Assembly (NCBI GenBank): GCA_019638285.1
Contig: JAHBUB010000020.1
Span: forward strand, 1 to 58,072
Source of the DNA: Cyclobacteriaceae bacterium
GTDB taxonomy: Bacteria; Bacteroidota; Bacteroidia; Cytophagales; Cyclobacteriaceae
Direction of reading: 5' to 3'
DNA length: 58,072 nt
Shown: piece after piece, positions 1 through 8,276 of the stretch
Layout: the number at the start of each line of letters is the position of its first letter
Position numbering within the stretch: the first letter of the stretch is position 1
Made by a program: the position numbers and the translations under genes
Notes under the pieces: model-generated
Databases searched by the model: none
What the model was told of the DNA's origin: nothing
What the model saw: the letters and a program-made list of their open reading frames with translations, nothing else

Positions 1-1
1 C

Positions 2-553
2 ATTACACAACTGTCGTCAAAGCGATATTGGGAACTTAGTGCGCTGAATGGCTCATTGGGAAACACTATCATTACATTGCCTTTGAGAGATGAAGAGAAT
101 CTTTCGGGAGCGTCAGGTCTATTTGCTGTAGGAGAATCAGAAGTTGCGTTAGGGCCTTACCAAAGCCTGGGCCAATCTGCTTTTGTGGGTGACCCGGTTA
201 ACGGTACGGTAGGCAGTGAGTCATCTCCCACACGCTCATTCTTTACAGTAGTTGTTCTGAGTGGTGAAAAAAATGTAATTGTTTATAATGGGGTTTCACC
301 CAATGGGGATGGATACAATGACTATTTCCAGATTTTTAATATAGATCACTATCCAAGTAATACCGTTTCCATCTACAATCGCTGGGGCGATAAGGTCTTT
401 GAAGTCAATGGATATGATAACGATCAGAAAGTGTTTAAGGGAGAAAATAACACCACTGGAAACGGGAAGTTATCCAGTGGAGTATATTTTTATAAAATCC
501 TTTTGGGTGATGGTTCCAAAGAACTCACCGGCTATCTAGAATTGAAAAATTAG
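2..553 (+). CDS. T9SS type B sorting / gliding-motility C-terminal domain protein (5' truncated)
   Basis: The 3' end of a larger secreted or surface protein. The frame is open from base 2, so the gene begins left of the window; the in-frame TTG at 56 is not a convincing start. The last ~90 residues match the gliding-associated C-terminal (CHU_C, TIGR04131-type) domain: a SPNGDGYND segment, then SIYNRWGDKVFE, then a GVYFYKILL strand near the C-terminus. In known members this domain directs export across the outer membrane by the type IX secretion system (type B signal). The part before it is low-complexity and unassigned. The cargo function is unknown because the N-terminal portion is missing. 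The gene is convergent with the E2 gene, 5 bp away. Confidence 0.85.
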   Translation: MTQLSSKRYWELSALNGSLGNTIITLPLRDEENLSGASGLFAVGESEVALGPYQSLGQSAFVGDPVNGTVGSESSPTRSFFTVVVLSGEKNVIVYNGVSPNGDGYNDYFQIFNIDHYPSNTVSIYNRWGDKVFEVNGYDNDQKVFKGENNTTGNGKLSSGVYFYKILLGDGSKELTGYLELKN

Positions 554-558
554 ACTCG

Positions 559-1857
559 TTAGATAGCCTGATTCAAATCAAACTGCTCCAGGTAATCAGC
601 TACTCGTCTCACAAACATACCCCCCAGAGATCCATCTACCACTCGGTGATCATAAGAGTGCGACAGGAACATCTTATGACGAATGGCAATTACATCTCCT
701 GTTGGAGTTTCAATGACAGCAGGCTTTTTCTGTATCGCACCTAAAGCCAATATGCCTACTTGTGGCTGCATAATAATGGGTGTACCCATTACATTGCCAA
801 ATGAACCCACATTGGATACACTATAAGTTCCTCCGGCCAATTCGTCTGGCTTTAGTTTGTTGTCACGCGCACGACTTGCAATATCGTTTACGATTTTGGC
901 AAGGCCTTTCAAATTATATTGATCCGCGTTTTTAATCACAGGCACAATCAAATTGCCAGATGGTAGGGCTACGGCCATTCCAATATTTATGTCTTTCTTT
1001 TTAACAATGCGATCGCCATCTACCTGGATGTTGATCATTGGAAAGTCCTTAATTGCTTTGGCAACGGCCTCGATGAAAATGGGTGTAAATGTTAACGAAG
1101 AGCCTTCCTGTTTTTGGAATTCATTTTTCACTTTGTTTCTCCACAACACAATGTTAGTTACATCGGCTTCCACAAAAGAAGTAACGTGTGGTGAGGTGCG
1201 CTTGGAGTCTACCATTCGCTCGGCAATCATTTTGCGCATTCTATCCATTTGGATAATTTCATCTCCTGCACTAATGGAAGCGGGAACGGCAGGCTTGGAT
1301 GAAACAGGTGTTGATGTGGTTGTTTGTCCTGATTTACGTTGTTGTAGATAAGTGAGTATGTCTTTTTTTGTTACCCTACCTTCACTGCCAGTTCCGGGTA
1401 CAGTCTCTAGTTCAGCTACAGGGATATTTTCTTCTTTGGCAATATTTTTAACAAGGGGAGAGTAAAATCTTGATGATGATTTATAATCGGCTGCTGGCAC
1501 ATGACTGCTGCCATTACTTTTATCGGCTACCAATGCCGGTTCTGCTTTAGCTGGCGCTGCTACTGGTTTGGATTCGGCTTTGCTGGCTAGCTTATCTACG
1601 GGCTTTGCATCGTCACCATCTGTAGCAATAATGGCAATGGCTGACCCTACTTTTACTACTTCGCCATCCTTTGCCAGAATTTCTTTGAGCACACCGGCAT
1701 GGGTGGAGGGTACTTCTGTATCCACCTTATCAGTGGCAACCTCTAAGACGGACTCATCCTGCTCAATTTTATCACCAGGCTTTTTTAGCCATGATAAAAT
1801 GGTTGCTTCCATGATACTTTCACCCATTTTGGGCATAATTAGCTCTACCAACGCCAT
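559..1857 (-). CDS. 2-oxo acid dehydrogenase E2 component (lipoyl acyltransferase)
   Basis: Dihydrolipoamide acyltransferase core of a 2-oxo acid dehydrogenase complex, 432 aa. It carries one N-terminal lipoyl domain with the lipoylated lysine at about residue 44 (EVATDKVDTEV). A Lys/Pro/Ala-rich linker follows, then a peripheral subunit-binding domain (about 130-170, GRVTKKDI) and a catalytic domain ending in the active-site motif HRVVDG. The binding-domain and catalytic sequences look more like the branched-chain or multi-substrate class than OdhB, but the substrate cannot be fixed from sequence. No E1 or E3 gene lies in the window, so it seems to be monocistronic. A TAnnTTTG-like -7 box lies just upstream. 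Confidence 0.93.
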   Translation of the reverse strand: MALVELIMPKMGESIMEATILSWLKKPGDKIEQDESVLEVATDKVDTEVPSTHAGVLKEILAKDGEVVKVGSAIAIIATDGDDAKPVDKLASKAESKPVAAPAKAEPALVADKSNGSSHVPAADYKSSSRFYSPLVKNIAKEENIPVAELETVPGTGSEGRVTKKDILTYLQQRKSGQTTTSTPVSSKPAVPASISAGDEIIQMDRMRKMIAERMVDSKRTSPHVTSFVEADVTNIVLWRNKVKNEFQKQEGSSLTFTPIFIEAVAKAIKDFPMINIQVDGDRIVKKKDINIGMAVALPSGNLIVPVIKNADQYNLKGLAKIVNDIASRARDNKLKPDELAGGTYSVSNVGSFGNVMGTPIIMQPQVGILALGAIQKKPAVIETPTGDVIAIRHKMFLSHSYDHRVVDGSLGGMFVRRVADYLEQFDLNQAI

Positions 1858-1878
1858 TTTAATCTAATTTTTAATTTA

Positions 1879-1886
1879 CAAAGTTA
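1879..1886 (-). promoter_or_regulatory. Candidate -7 box of the E2 gene
   Basis: On the minus strand this reads TAACTTTG, a full match to the Bacteroidota -7 consensus TAnnTTTG, about 21 bp upstream of the E2 start codon. No clear -33 TTTG was seen at the usual distance, so the call rests on the -7 box and its position. Confidence 0.4.
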
Positions 1887-1922
1887 GCATTTTTGGAACC
1901 ACTCACTAATGTGCAATTTTAA

Positions 1923-3170
1923 TCAGGCGGGTAAATTTTCCCGAATTAAGTTCAGTGCCGCTGTGGCTGTATACTCGATATTATATAGCCTTTCCTGCGA
2001 TAATTTTAGAAGTTTCGTTACCGTTTTTCGTTTATCAGAATAGGCAATCCAAATAGTGCCCACGGGCTTATCGGGCGTGGCGCCACCGGGGCCTGCAATG
2101 CCGCTGGTGGCTATGCCTATATCGGCATTGAACTTGCTCCGGACTATGTTGGCCATTTCAATAATAGTGGGTTCGCTGACTGCGCCATATTTTTCCAAAG
2201 TCTCCGGCCTGACTCCGAGCTGTCTCATTTTGATTTCGTAATCATACGGTATTATACTGCCCAAGTAATAATCTGAACTACCCGGAATGCTGGTAATGAG
2301 GTGCGACAAGTATCCGCCTGTACAACTTTCGGCAATGGATAGTTTTAATTTTTTCTCCCGTAAAATATTACCGATTACAACCTGAAGAGGAGTATCTCCA
2401 TAGCCATAGATATATTCACCGGCCAGTGGCTTCAACTTCTCGACCAGTACGTTTATCTCCTGCTTTAAAACATCAATCGAATCGCCTGTGCCAGTGAGCC
2501 GGAGTTTTACTTCACCCAGACCTGGTAGGTAGGCTAGCCTAATGTGGTTTGGAAGGCTTTTTTCCCAGTCCGAGATTTTATCTGCGAGATAGGATTCGCC
2601 AATGCCGACCGTTCTTATCATTTGATGGTGCAGGGCAGGCGTTTGAAACTTGGCTTTCAATTTAGGGATAACCATATCGAGCATCATTCTTTTCATCTCA
2701 TGGGGCACACCGGGCATGGAGACGAACACTTTGCCATTTTTATCAAACCACATACCCGGAGCAGTACCCGTAGGGTTGGTAATTTTGGTGCAGCAGATGG
2801 GGAGTGCCGCTTGTTGGCGATTTACTTCTGTCAGTTCGCGGCCGCGTCTTTTGAAAAAGTCTGTCACTTCAGCAAGGGCCTCCGGATGAATAGCAGTTTC
2901 GCAATTAAAGTATTTAACAAGGCAGGGTTTGGTCAGGTCATCGCTGGTGGGGCCAAGACCTCCCGTGATGAGAACGATGTCAGCATGGTGTTCGGCCTCC
3001 GCAAAAGCGGTGAGGATTTGATCTTCCTTATCACCGATGGTGGTTCTTCTAATCACTTTGAAGCCGACTTTGTCCAGTTCTACACTGATCCAATGTGAAT
3101 TGGTATCCTTGGTTTGTCCATAAAGCAATTCATCTCCGATGGCCAGTATTTCAACTAAAACAGGGTTCAT
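1923..3170 (-). CDS. cinA: CinA family protein / nicotinamide-nucleotide amidase
   Basis: 415 aa, full length for two-domain CinA. The N-terminal half is a MoCF/COG1058-type domain with GDELLYGQTKDTN and the GGLGPTSDD motif at about residue 70. The C-terminal half is the PncC-like amidase domain with SIAESCTGG at about 280 and TSGIAGPGG near the end. Family members deamidate NMN to NaMN in pyridine-nucleotide salvage; some N-terminal domains hydrolyse ADP-ribose. The name competence-damage protein is historical. It reads as a single gene, with 65 bp to the E2 start downstream. Confidence 0.95.
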   Translation of the reverse strand: MNPVLVEILAIGDELLYGQTKDTNSHWISVELDKVGFKVIRRTTIGDKEDQILTAFAEAEHHADIVLITGGLGPTSDDLTKPCLVKYFNCETAIHPEALAEVTDFFKRRGRELTEVNRQQAALPICCTKITNPTGTAPGMWFDKNGKVFVSMPGVPHEMKRMMLDMVIPKLKAKFQTPALHHQMIRTVGIGESYLADKISDWEKSLPNHIRLAYLPGLGEVKLRLTGTGDSIDVLKQEINVLVEKLKPLAGEYIYGYGDTPLQVVIGNILREKKLKLSIAESCTGGYLSHLITSIPGSSDYYLGSIIPYDYEIKMRQLGVRPETLEKYGAVSEPTIIEMANIVRSKFNADIGIATSGIAGPGGATPDKPVGTIWIAYSDKRKTVTKLLKLSQERLYNIEYTATAALNLIRENLPA

Positions 3171-3369
3171 TTCAATTTTTATTTTCGTGTGATTACACTT
3201 TGATCAAATATCAATAAAAATCACAAAAAGACATTTTTTGTTCATTTGATGGCTGTTTATTTTCAACTCCTTTCAGGGGATTAATCGGATTAATCTTTAT
3301 TTCAAGCAAGTACTAAAGAAAAGGTTTGTGTATTCTTTCTAACTTTAGCCTTCCATATCAATAATAAGA

Positions 3370-4086
3370 ATGCAAAAATTCCAACTCATTATATTGTCAC
3401 TTGTGTTTGGTGCTTGTACCACAGCACAAATTAATCAAGCCATTTCCACAGCCGGAGGTACGTTGGGTGGAGAAGCTCCACTCACTGCGAATGATGTTGC
3501 CAATGGATTGAAAGAAGCCCTTATCAAGGGTATCTCCAATGGGTCTGATTTGGCCTCTCAAATGGATGGCTATTTTAAAAATGAAGCTATTAAAATTCTC
3601 TTTCCTCCGGATGTAAAAAAGGTAGAGGATAAGCTGCGTCAAATTGGATTGGGTAGTGAGGTGGATAAGTTTGTAATGACGCTGAATAGAGGAGCTGAGG
3701 ATGCGGCCAAGGAAGCCAAGCCTATTTTTATTGCGGCTATTAGATCGATGACAATTGATGACGCTTGGGGTATATTGAAAGGCGATCAAAATGCTGCTAC
3801 AGAATACCTGAAGCGCACCACTTCTGCCCAACTAAAACAAAAATTTAGTCCGGTAATCCAGAATTCATTGGATAAAGTAAATGCAACCAAATACTATACC
3901 GATCTTGTTAATACGTACAACAAGATTCCGTTTGTCGAAGATGTTAATCCCGACCTTAATGACTATGCTACTGACAAGGCCATTGAGGGGCTGTTTGTGA
4001 TGGTAGCAAAAGAAGAGAAAGAAATAAGACAAGACCCTTTAGCGAGGACTACTGATTTATTAAAAAGAGTATTTGGAGCTCAATAA
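3370..4086 (+). CDS. DUF4197 domain lipoprotein
   Basis: 238 aa. The N-terminus is a lipoprotein signal with lipobox VFGAC (Cys at about residue 16). The rest matches the DUF4197 family along its length: GLKEALIKGI, then FPPDVKKVEDKLRQIGLG, NRGAEDAAKEAKPIF, DAWGILKGDQNAATEYLKRTT, and a C-terminal ARTTDLLKRVFG. No biochemical role is established for this family. It probably sits in the periplasm, lipid-anchored. It is 15 bp upstream of the PaaN-like gene on the same strand, so the two may be co-transcribed, though no functional link is evident. Confidence 0.9.
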   Translation: MQKFQLIILSLVFGACTTAQINQAISTAGGTLGGEAPLTANDVANGLKEALIKGISNGSDLASQMDGYFKNEAIKILFPPDVKKVEDKLRQIGLGSEVDKFVMTLNRGAEDAAKEAKPIFIAAIRSMTIDDAWGILKGDQNAATEYLKRTTSAQLKQKFSPVIQNSLDKVNATKYYTDLVNTYNKIPFVEDVNPDLNDYATDKAIEGLFVMVAKEEKEIRQDPLARTTDLLKRVFGAQ

Positions 4087-4101
4087 TTTTTAAGATAAAA
4101 C

Positions 4102-5769
4102 ATGAGTTTGTTTAAAAAGTACGAAGACACAATTAGTAAAGCCATTAAGGCACTGCATGACCGAACCTTTTTTGCGGCATACCCCGAGCATCCATCACCA
4201 AAAATCTATGGAGAGACTGCGGATGCCGATGGTCAGGCAAAATTCAAAGCAAGTATCGGGAAGAAGTTTGAAGAATTGAAACAAGAAAACCCTGAGGGTT
4301 GGGCAGGACAGGAAGAGTCACCTTACTTGGGAGATGGCCTTAAGATAAGTTATCCTACTTTTTCACCGGATACATTAATCAATCGTTCTAATAAAGCATT
4401 TCATCAATGGAGAAAAGTTGCGGCCAGTGAACGAGCCGGGATTTTGGTGGAATCATTGGAGCGTGTAAAGAATCGTTTTTTTGAAATTGCATACGCCACG
4501 ATGCATACCACCGGCCAAGGTTATATGATGGCTTTTCAGGCCTCCGGTCCACATGCGGCAGACAGGGCCATGGAGGCGATTGCTGCCGGCTATGAAGAGT
4601 TGAAGCGTTTTCCTGCCAAAGCACTTTGGGATAAGCCGATGGGTAAATACAATTTGCAAATCAATAAAGAGTGGAGGGCAGTACCTAAGGGAATTTCTTT
4701 GGTAGTAGGTTGCTCTACCTTCCCTACCTGGAATTCTGTAACCGGAATTTATGGAAGTTTGGTTACGGGTAATTCGGTAATTGTAAAACCTCATCCGGGC
4801 GCTATTTTGCCTATCGCCATTTTTGTGGCGGAAATTCAAAATGTATTGGCGGAGAACAATCTCGATCCGAACATCTGCCAGTTGGCAGTAGATACATTTG
4901 ATAAGATGATCACCAAAGACCTGGCGCAGCATAAAGATGTGAAGTTGATAGACTATACCGGAAGCTCTGCTTTTGGGGATTACCTGGAGGCGATTCCGGG
5001 GAAAACAGTTTTTACCGAGAAGACAGGCGTAAACTCCGTGATACTCGATTCAGTCGATGATATTGACAAAGTAGTGGCCAACCTTTCTTTCTCTGTGAAT
5101 CTTTACAGTGGACAAATGTGTACGGCACCTCAGAATTTTTATATCCCGCAAGGGGGTATCAAAACTGCGGAAGGGGCTGTTAGTTTTGATGAGTTTGCAC
5201 AAAAGTTTGTGGATAGCATTAATAGCCTGGTAGACAACCCAAAGGCAGGTCCTTTTGTGTTGGGCGCTGTTCAGAATAAGAAAACGTATGAGCGCGTAAC
5301 AGAAGCAGAAGGTCTGCCAGGTAAGGTATGGCTTAAGTCGCGCACATTTGAAAATCCGATGTTTAAGAATGCACGCGTGGCCACTCCTGTAGTAGTAGAG
5401 ATCGATGGTTCTAAAAAAGAGATTTTCAGCAAAGAACTTTTTGGTCCGATTGCACTGCTCATTAAAACCAAGAACACGGATGAGTCCATTGCTTTGGCCA
5501 AGGAAATGGCGATGAAACACGGAGCTATTTCCTGTGGCGCCTATACGATGAATGAGGAGGTGAGAGAGCAAATAGCTGATGAGATGGCGTTGGCGGCAAC
5601 TCCGGTATCGTTCAATTTAGTGGGCGGTATTTACATGAATCAAAATGCTGCCTTCTCTGATTTTCATGTTACGGGAGGGAATCCTTCAGGCAACGCATCG
5701 TTTACCAATCCGGAATATGTGTCTAAAAGATTTACGTGGGTGGGGCATAGGGAGCCGGTGAAGGGTTAG
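4102..5769 (+). CDS. paaN: PaaN-type aldehyde dehydrogenase family protein
   Basis: 555 aa aldehyde dehydrogenase-fold enzyme that fits the short PaaN-like family (about 550 aa, TIGR02288-type), which lacks the C-terminal MaoC-like hydratase domain of the bifunctional PaaZ/PaaN. It shows the cofactor-binding region (VKPHPGAILP), a GSSAFG glycine motif and a catalytic cysteine at about residue 340 in SGQMCTAPQNF. In the phenylacetate pathway the family oxidises an aldehyde intermediate. No paaABCDE genes are in the window, so the real substrate is uncertain. A strong bidirectional terminator follows the stop codon by about 60 bp. Confidence 0.85.
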   Translation: MSLFKKYEDTISKAIKALHDRTFFAAYPEHPSPKIYGETADADGQAKFKASIGKKFEELKQENPEGWAGQEESPYLGDGLKISYPTFSPDTLINRSNKAFHQWRKVAASERAGILVESLERVKNRFFEIAYATMHTTGQGYMMAFQASGPHAADRAMEAIAAGYEELKRFPAKALWDKPMGKYNLQINKEWRAVPKGISLVVGCSTFPTWNSVTGIYGSLVTGNSVIVKPHPGAILPIAIFVAEIQNVLAENNLDPNICQLAVDTFDKMITKDLAQHKDVKLIDYTGSSAFGDYLEAIPGKTVFTEKTGVNSVILDSVDDIDKVVANLSFSVNLYSGQMCTAPQNFYIPQGGIKTAEGAVSFDEFAQKFVDSINSLVDNPKAGPFVLGAVQNKKTYERVTEAEGLPGKVWLKSRTFENPMFKNARVATPVVVEIDGSKKEIFSKELFGPIALLIKTKNTDESIALAKEMAMKHGAISCGAYTMNEEVREQIADEMALAATPVSFNLVGGIYMNQNAAFSDFHVTGGNPSGNASFTNPEYVSKRFTWVGHREPVKG

Positions 5770-5825
5770 CAAATTTTCTTGCCCCAAAGCGAGTAAGCAT
5801 TGTGTCATTGAGAAATGAATTATAA

Positions 5826-5862
5826 CAAAAAACCCCGACAGGTCGCCTTGCCGGGGTTTTAA
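5826..5862. terminator. Bidirectional intrinsic terminator
   Basis: A GC-rich hairpin (AAAACCCCG pairing with CGGGGTTTT) is flanked by A-run and T-run on either side. It sits between the convergent PaaN-like gene and the hypothetical gene at 5885, so it can serve both strands. Confidence 0.85.
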
Positions 5863-5884
5863 GGATATGCCACATGTTGTTTCA

Positions 5885-6601
5885 TCATACTCTGGGTTTA
5901 GTAAAACGAATTTGTCTGACGGTTCGATACTCAGAACTGTTAAATCCGAATAGCGACTTCACGTACTGTTTGGACCGTTGCCCTACATCATAGAGGTTTT
6001 TATCAAGGTGATAGAACACCTCATTCCTTTTTCTGCGGGCCTCTTGCCATGATACAGTTGCATCGATCACGCTGCTGTTGTGTTTTTGCAGGGTGGTGAG
6101 GTACTTTTTAAGTGACTCGACCATAAGCTCCTGCTCATTGGTTTTGTAGCGGGGTGATGCAGACACTGTTTCCAACAGTTTGGCAAAGTGTGCCACCAGA
6201 CTGGAGTAATCGGTACCGCGGGCTCTGCGTTTGGTCTTGGGCTTTTCTTCACCTTCCTTGACGATCGGTGCTCTGTCTGCCATCACGCGGCCGTACATTT
6301 TGCGCGACATGGTTCTGGCATCGGCTACGGTTTGCGGCATGGCGCCACCGGCAATCAGCGCACTGATGACACGTGTAGTCAGTGGTCTTAGCGTGCCGAA
6401 AGCCTGCTCACGCGAGTTGGTAGCGACTTCAAAGCCTGTTCGGGCAGTATCTACTTTGCTTAACACAGTTTGTGCCTGGCTCAACAAGGTGGCCATTGCT
6501 TTCACCTGAAGGTTTTGGTTTCCGGGATTGTAGGATCCTCCTAACCCGGTGCAGATGCCCAAGAGCTTCTCAAGGGATTGCAAGTTTTTAACGTTGGACA
6601 T
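5885..6601 (-). CDS. Conserved hypothetical protein (Bacteroidota)
   Basis: 238 aa, no recognised domain. It is soluble and mostly helical, with no signal peptide. Residues about 55-100 are neutral helix (AKVD, EQAFGTLRPLTTRVISAL), followed by a short basic/acidic linker (KEGEEKPKTKRRARG) and a C-terminal helical part with a basic, Tyr/Phe-rich tail (KQYVKSLFGFNSSEYRTVRQI). The protein looks intact and coding (GC and codon use match the neighbours). A hairpin followed by a T-run on the same strand lies at 6642-6663 just upstream. I do not recognise a function. Confidence 0.7.
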   Translation of the reverse strand: MSNVKNLQSLEKLLGICTGLGGSYNPGNQNLQVKAMATLLSQAQTVLSKVDTARTGFEVATNSREQAFGTLRPLTTRVISALIAGGAMPQTVADARTMSRKMYGRVMADRAPIVKEGEEKPKTKRRARGTDYSSLVAHFAKLLETVSASPRYKTNEQELMVESLKKYLTTLQKHNSSVIDATVSWQEARRKRNEVFYHLDKNLYDVGQRSKQYVKSLFGFNSSEYRTVRQIRFTKPRV

Positions 6602-6641
6602 AATTGATAATGGTTTAAATTGTTTAACATACTCTAATAAC

Positions 6642-6663
6642 GGAAAAACCCTATGAAAGGGTT
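6642..6663 (-). terminator. Hairpin with T-run upstream of the hypothetical gene
   Basis: AACCCT and AGGGTT arms form a 6-bp stem; on the minus strand it is followed by TTTTT. It could end transcripts coming from the 21-bp array side, or act as a leader attenuator for the gene at 5885-6601. Confidence 0.4.
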
Positions 6664-6798
6664 GTGTATTTTTTAAAAATAATTAAAATTATTTTTTGTG
6701 TTGAGATTGAAACACCAAAGGTCATTATGCGTTATTAGGAAATTCTTATAAAAACGCCTTGGGGGGAAGTTTTGTGATTCAGGGTAAGGGTTTTGTAG

Positions 6799-6822
6799 CC
6801 TGCCATGTCTTCGGCAGGTAAG
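6799..6822. repeat. Small palindrome (CCTGCC / GGCAGG)
   Basis: A short inverted repeat, CCTGCC with GGCAGG around an 8-base loop, in gene-poor DNA just before the 21-bp tandem array. No T-run follows it. Function unknown. Confidence 0.4.
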
Positions 6823-6875
6823 TGGCAAGGAGGTAATTGCAGGTGGCGGAGGTCTTCTTCTTTTTGAAGGGTGCC

Positions 6876-7148
6876 TTATGACTGCTGACTTATGCCTTAT
6901 GGCAACGGGCTACTTGCTTATAGCAACTGAATGATGCTTTCTTGCTGCTGTCGGGTGGGTTGTCGCAACTGATCAGTCCGTTATAGCAACGGACGACAGG
7001 GATATTGCAACTGATTAGCCCCTTATAGCAACAGGCGGATGGCTTATGGCAACATGCGGGAGCGTTATAGCAGAGGCGCAGTCTTTTATGGCAGCTTACT
7101 ACCGTCTTATAGTAACAGCGGAGTGGGTTGTATCTACCAATCACCAAT
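6876..7148. repeat. Tandem array of 13 degenerate 21-bp units
   Basis: Thirteen consecutive 21-bp units fill exactly 273 bp, starting at 6876, 6897, 6918, 6939, 6960, 6981, 7002, 7023, 7044, 7065, 7086, 7107 and 7128. The first ten bases follow the consensus TTATAGCAAC (TTATGGCAAC in several units); the remaining eleven bases are variable. Units 4, 7 and 13 are the most diverged. On the minus strand a 101-codon frame (6890-7195) crosses the array and translates it as heptads beginning C-[YH]-[KN]. Without homologues one cannot tell whether DNA or peptide is under selection. The period equals two turns of B-DNA, which would place the conserved half-units on one face. Confidence 0.9.
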
Positions 7149-7195
7149 CCGTTCCTGGTGTGAGATTGGGAATGGGATACTCTATTGGTAGCCAC
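6890..7195 (-). CDS. Doubtful ORF across the 21-bp array (Cys heptad repeats)
   Basis: 101 codons with an ATG start at 7195. From about residue 27 the protein has a cysteine every seven residues in a C-[YH]-[KN]-x4 pattern. It has no signal peptide or membrane segment. The open frame may simply follow from a 21-bp (seven-codon) period that lacks stop codons in this phase. Cys-rich heptads with basic residues could bind metal, but nothing else supports translation. Confidence 0.25.
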   Translation of the reverse strand: MATNRVSHSQSHTRNGLVIGRYNPLRCYYKTVVSCHKRLRLCYNAPACCHKPSACCYKGLISCNIPVVRCYNGLISCDNPPDSSKKASFSCYKQVARCHKA

Positions 7196-7443
7196 CCATA
7201 GAGTACGTTGCTAATGACGCTGTGCAGACTGGCGACCCCACTGTTATTCAGTGAGGCGCTGGGTGGGTTTTCTTTTGTGGTTTGCAATGTCCTGGTCAGT
7301 TCGGCCACGGACTGTTCTGTCAGGTCGGAAGACCTGACCTCACTATAAAGATCTCCATTAGGGCAAGGGGAGGGGTTTAAAATATTTAAATAGGTTGAAG
7401 AGCATATTTTATCTTTCGCCAGGTAGAGAGGGTGATCGGATAA
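7141..7443 (-). pseudogene. Open frame without start codon, possible gene remnant
   Basis: A 100-codon stop-free stretch on the minus strand ends in TGA at 7141-7143 and has no ATG in frame. Its composition is protein-like (for example EQSVAELTRTLQTT, then SLHSVISNVLYGW). It is richer in GC than ordinary intergenic DNA here. It overlaps the first units of the 21-bp array in another phase. I do not recognise a family; it may be a gene fragment or chance. Confidence 0.25.
7319..7338. repeat. Perfect palindrome GTCAGGTC / GACCTGAC
   Basis: An 8-bp perfect stem around a GGAA loop. A related, less perfect copy (AGATCG with CGACCTGACA) lies at 36569-36588 in another gene-free stretch. This suggests a small dispersed palindromic repeat, not a gene-specific site. 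Confidence 0.5.
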
Positions 7444-7486
7444 TCAATAAGAAACCCTACTTTATCGTTCAGTAGGCGGGCTTGGT

Positions 7487-8242
7487 TCAAAAAAACCACA
7501 ACTTAATGGCCATTCCTATTACGGAGACTACGAGTATTCTTTTGATCCACTTTTCACCTGCACCTACCGACCACCGGCTGGCATACCATGCGCCAGTACC
7601 CTGACCAATGGCTAGCGTAAGTCCTATGGACCAAATGATTTTGCCTCCGATGGCAAAAATGAGTACAGCTGCTCCTGTGTAGAGTATGGCAACAAAGACT
7701 TTGATGTAATTGATTTTGATCAGATTAAATTGATTGACGTGCGTTAGCAGTGCAATGACAAGAAAGCCTATGCCTGCCTGAAGAAAACCACCATATATTC
7801 CCAAAAGAAAAAAGAGAAAGGTGCCCAATACCTGTCTGGAGGGTGACATTTTTTCATCGTCTACTTTTTTTGATGACTTGCGATTGAAAATGATGGAGAT
7901 CACCACCGCCACCATCACGATGGCAAGTATTCTATTGAAAACGACATCTGAAATGTCGGTAGCTAGCCAAGCCCCGATAAGACCCCCAACAAGGGAAACA
8001 CCGGAGAGATAATAAGTATATGGAAACGGCAGCTTTACACCTTTGCTATGAAAGCCACCTACCGCAAAAATATTTTGAGTGAATGTGGCTACCCTGTTGG
8101 TTCCATTGGCGACTGTTCCAGGCAATCCCATAAAAATGAGGATGGGCATTGAAATGAGCGAACCACCACCTGCTACAGTATTTAGAAAGCCGGTAAAAAT
8201 ACCAACGGCAATGTAGATGGGGTACTCAAACCAGGGTGACAT
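7487..8242 (-). CDS. TauE/SafE family sulfite exporter-type permease
   Basis: 251 aa integral membrane protein with about seven to eight hydrophobic segments. The TauE/SafE signature is visible: FLNTVAGGGSLISMPILIFMGLP near the N-terminus, and a second repeat with GIYGGFLQAGIGFLVIALL at about 145-165. Family members export sulfite, sulfoacetate or other organic anions. No sulfur metabolism genes are adjacent, so the substrate is unknown. It is separated from the SDR gene upstream by 34 bp on the same strand and may share its transcript. Confidence 0.9.
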   Translation of the reverse strand: MSPWFEYPIYIAVGIFTGFLNTVAGGGSLISMPILIFMGLPGTVANGTNRVATFTQNIFAVGGFHSKGVKLPFPYTYYLSGVSLVGGLIGAWLATDISDVVFNRILAIVMVAVVISIIFNRKSSKKVDDEKMSPSRQVLGTFLFFLLGIYGGFLQAGIGFLVIALLTHVNQFNLIKINYIKVFVAILYTGAAVLIFAIGGKIIWSIGLTLAIGQGTGAWYASRWSVGAGEKWIKRILVVSVIGMAIKLWFF

Positions 8243-8276
8243 TGTTAAAGATTAATTATTTAGTAGGGGAGGCTAT

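Noticed and set aside
2544-3098. 184-codon plus-strand ORF
   Set aside because: Fully antisense to cinA, no recognisable motif; a shadow frame.
5050-5571. 173-codon minus-strand ORF
   Set aside because: Antisense to the PaaN-like gene, composition typical of a shadow frame.
6876-7148. CRISPR array
   Set aside because: Conserved part is only about 10 bp and the variable part 11 bp, with no cas genes nearby; real repeats are 23-50 bp with spacers of about 30 bp.
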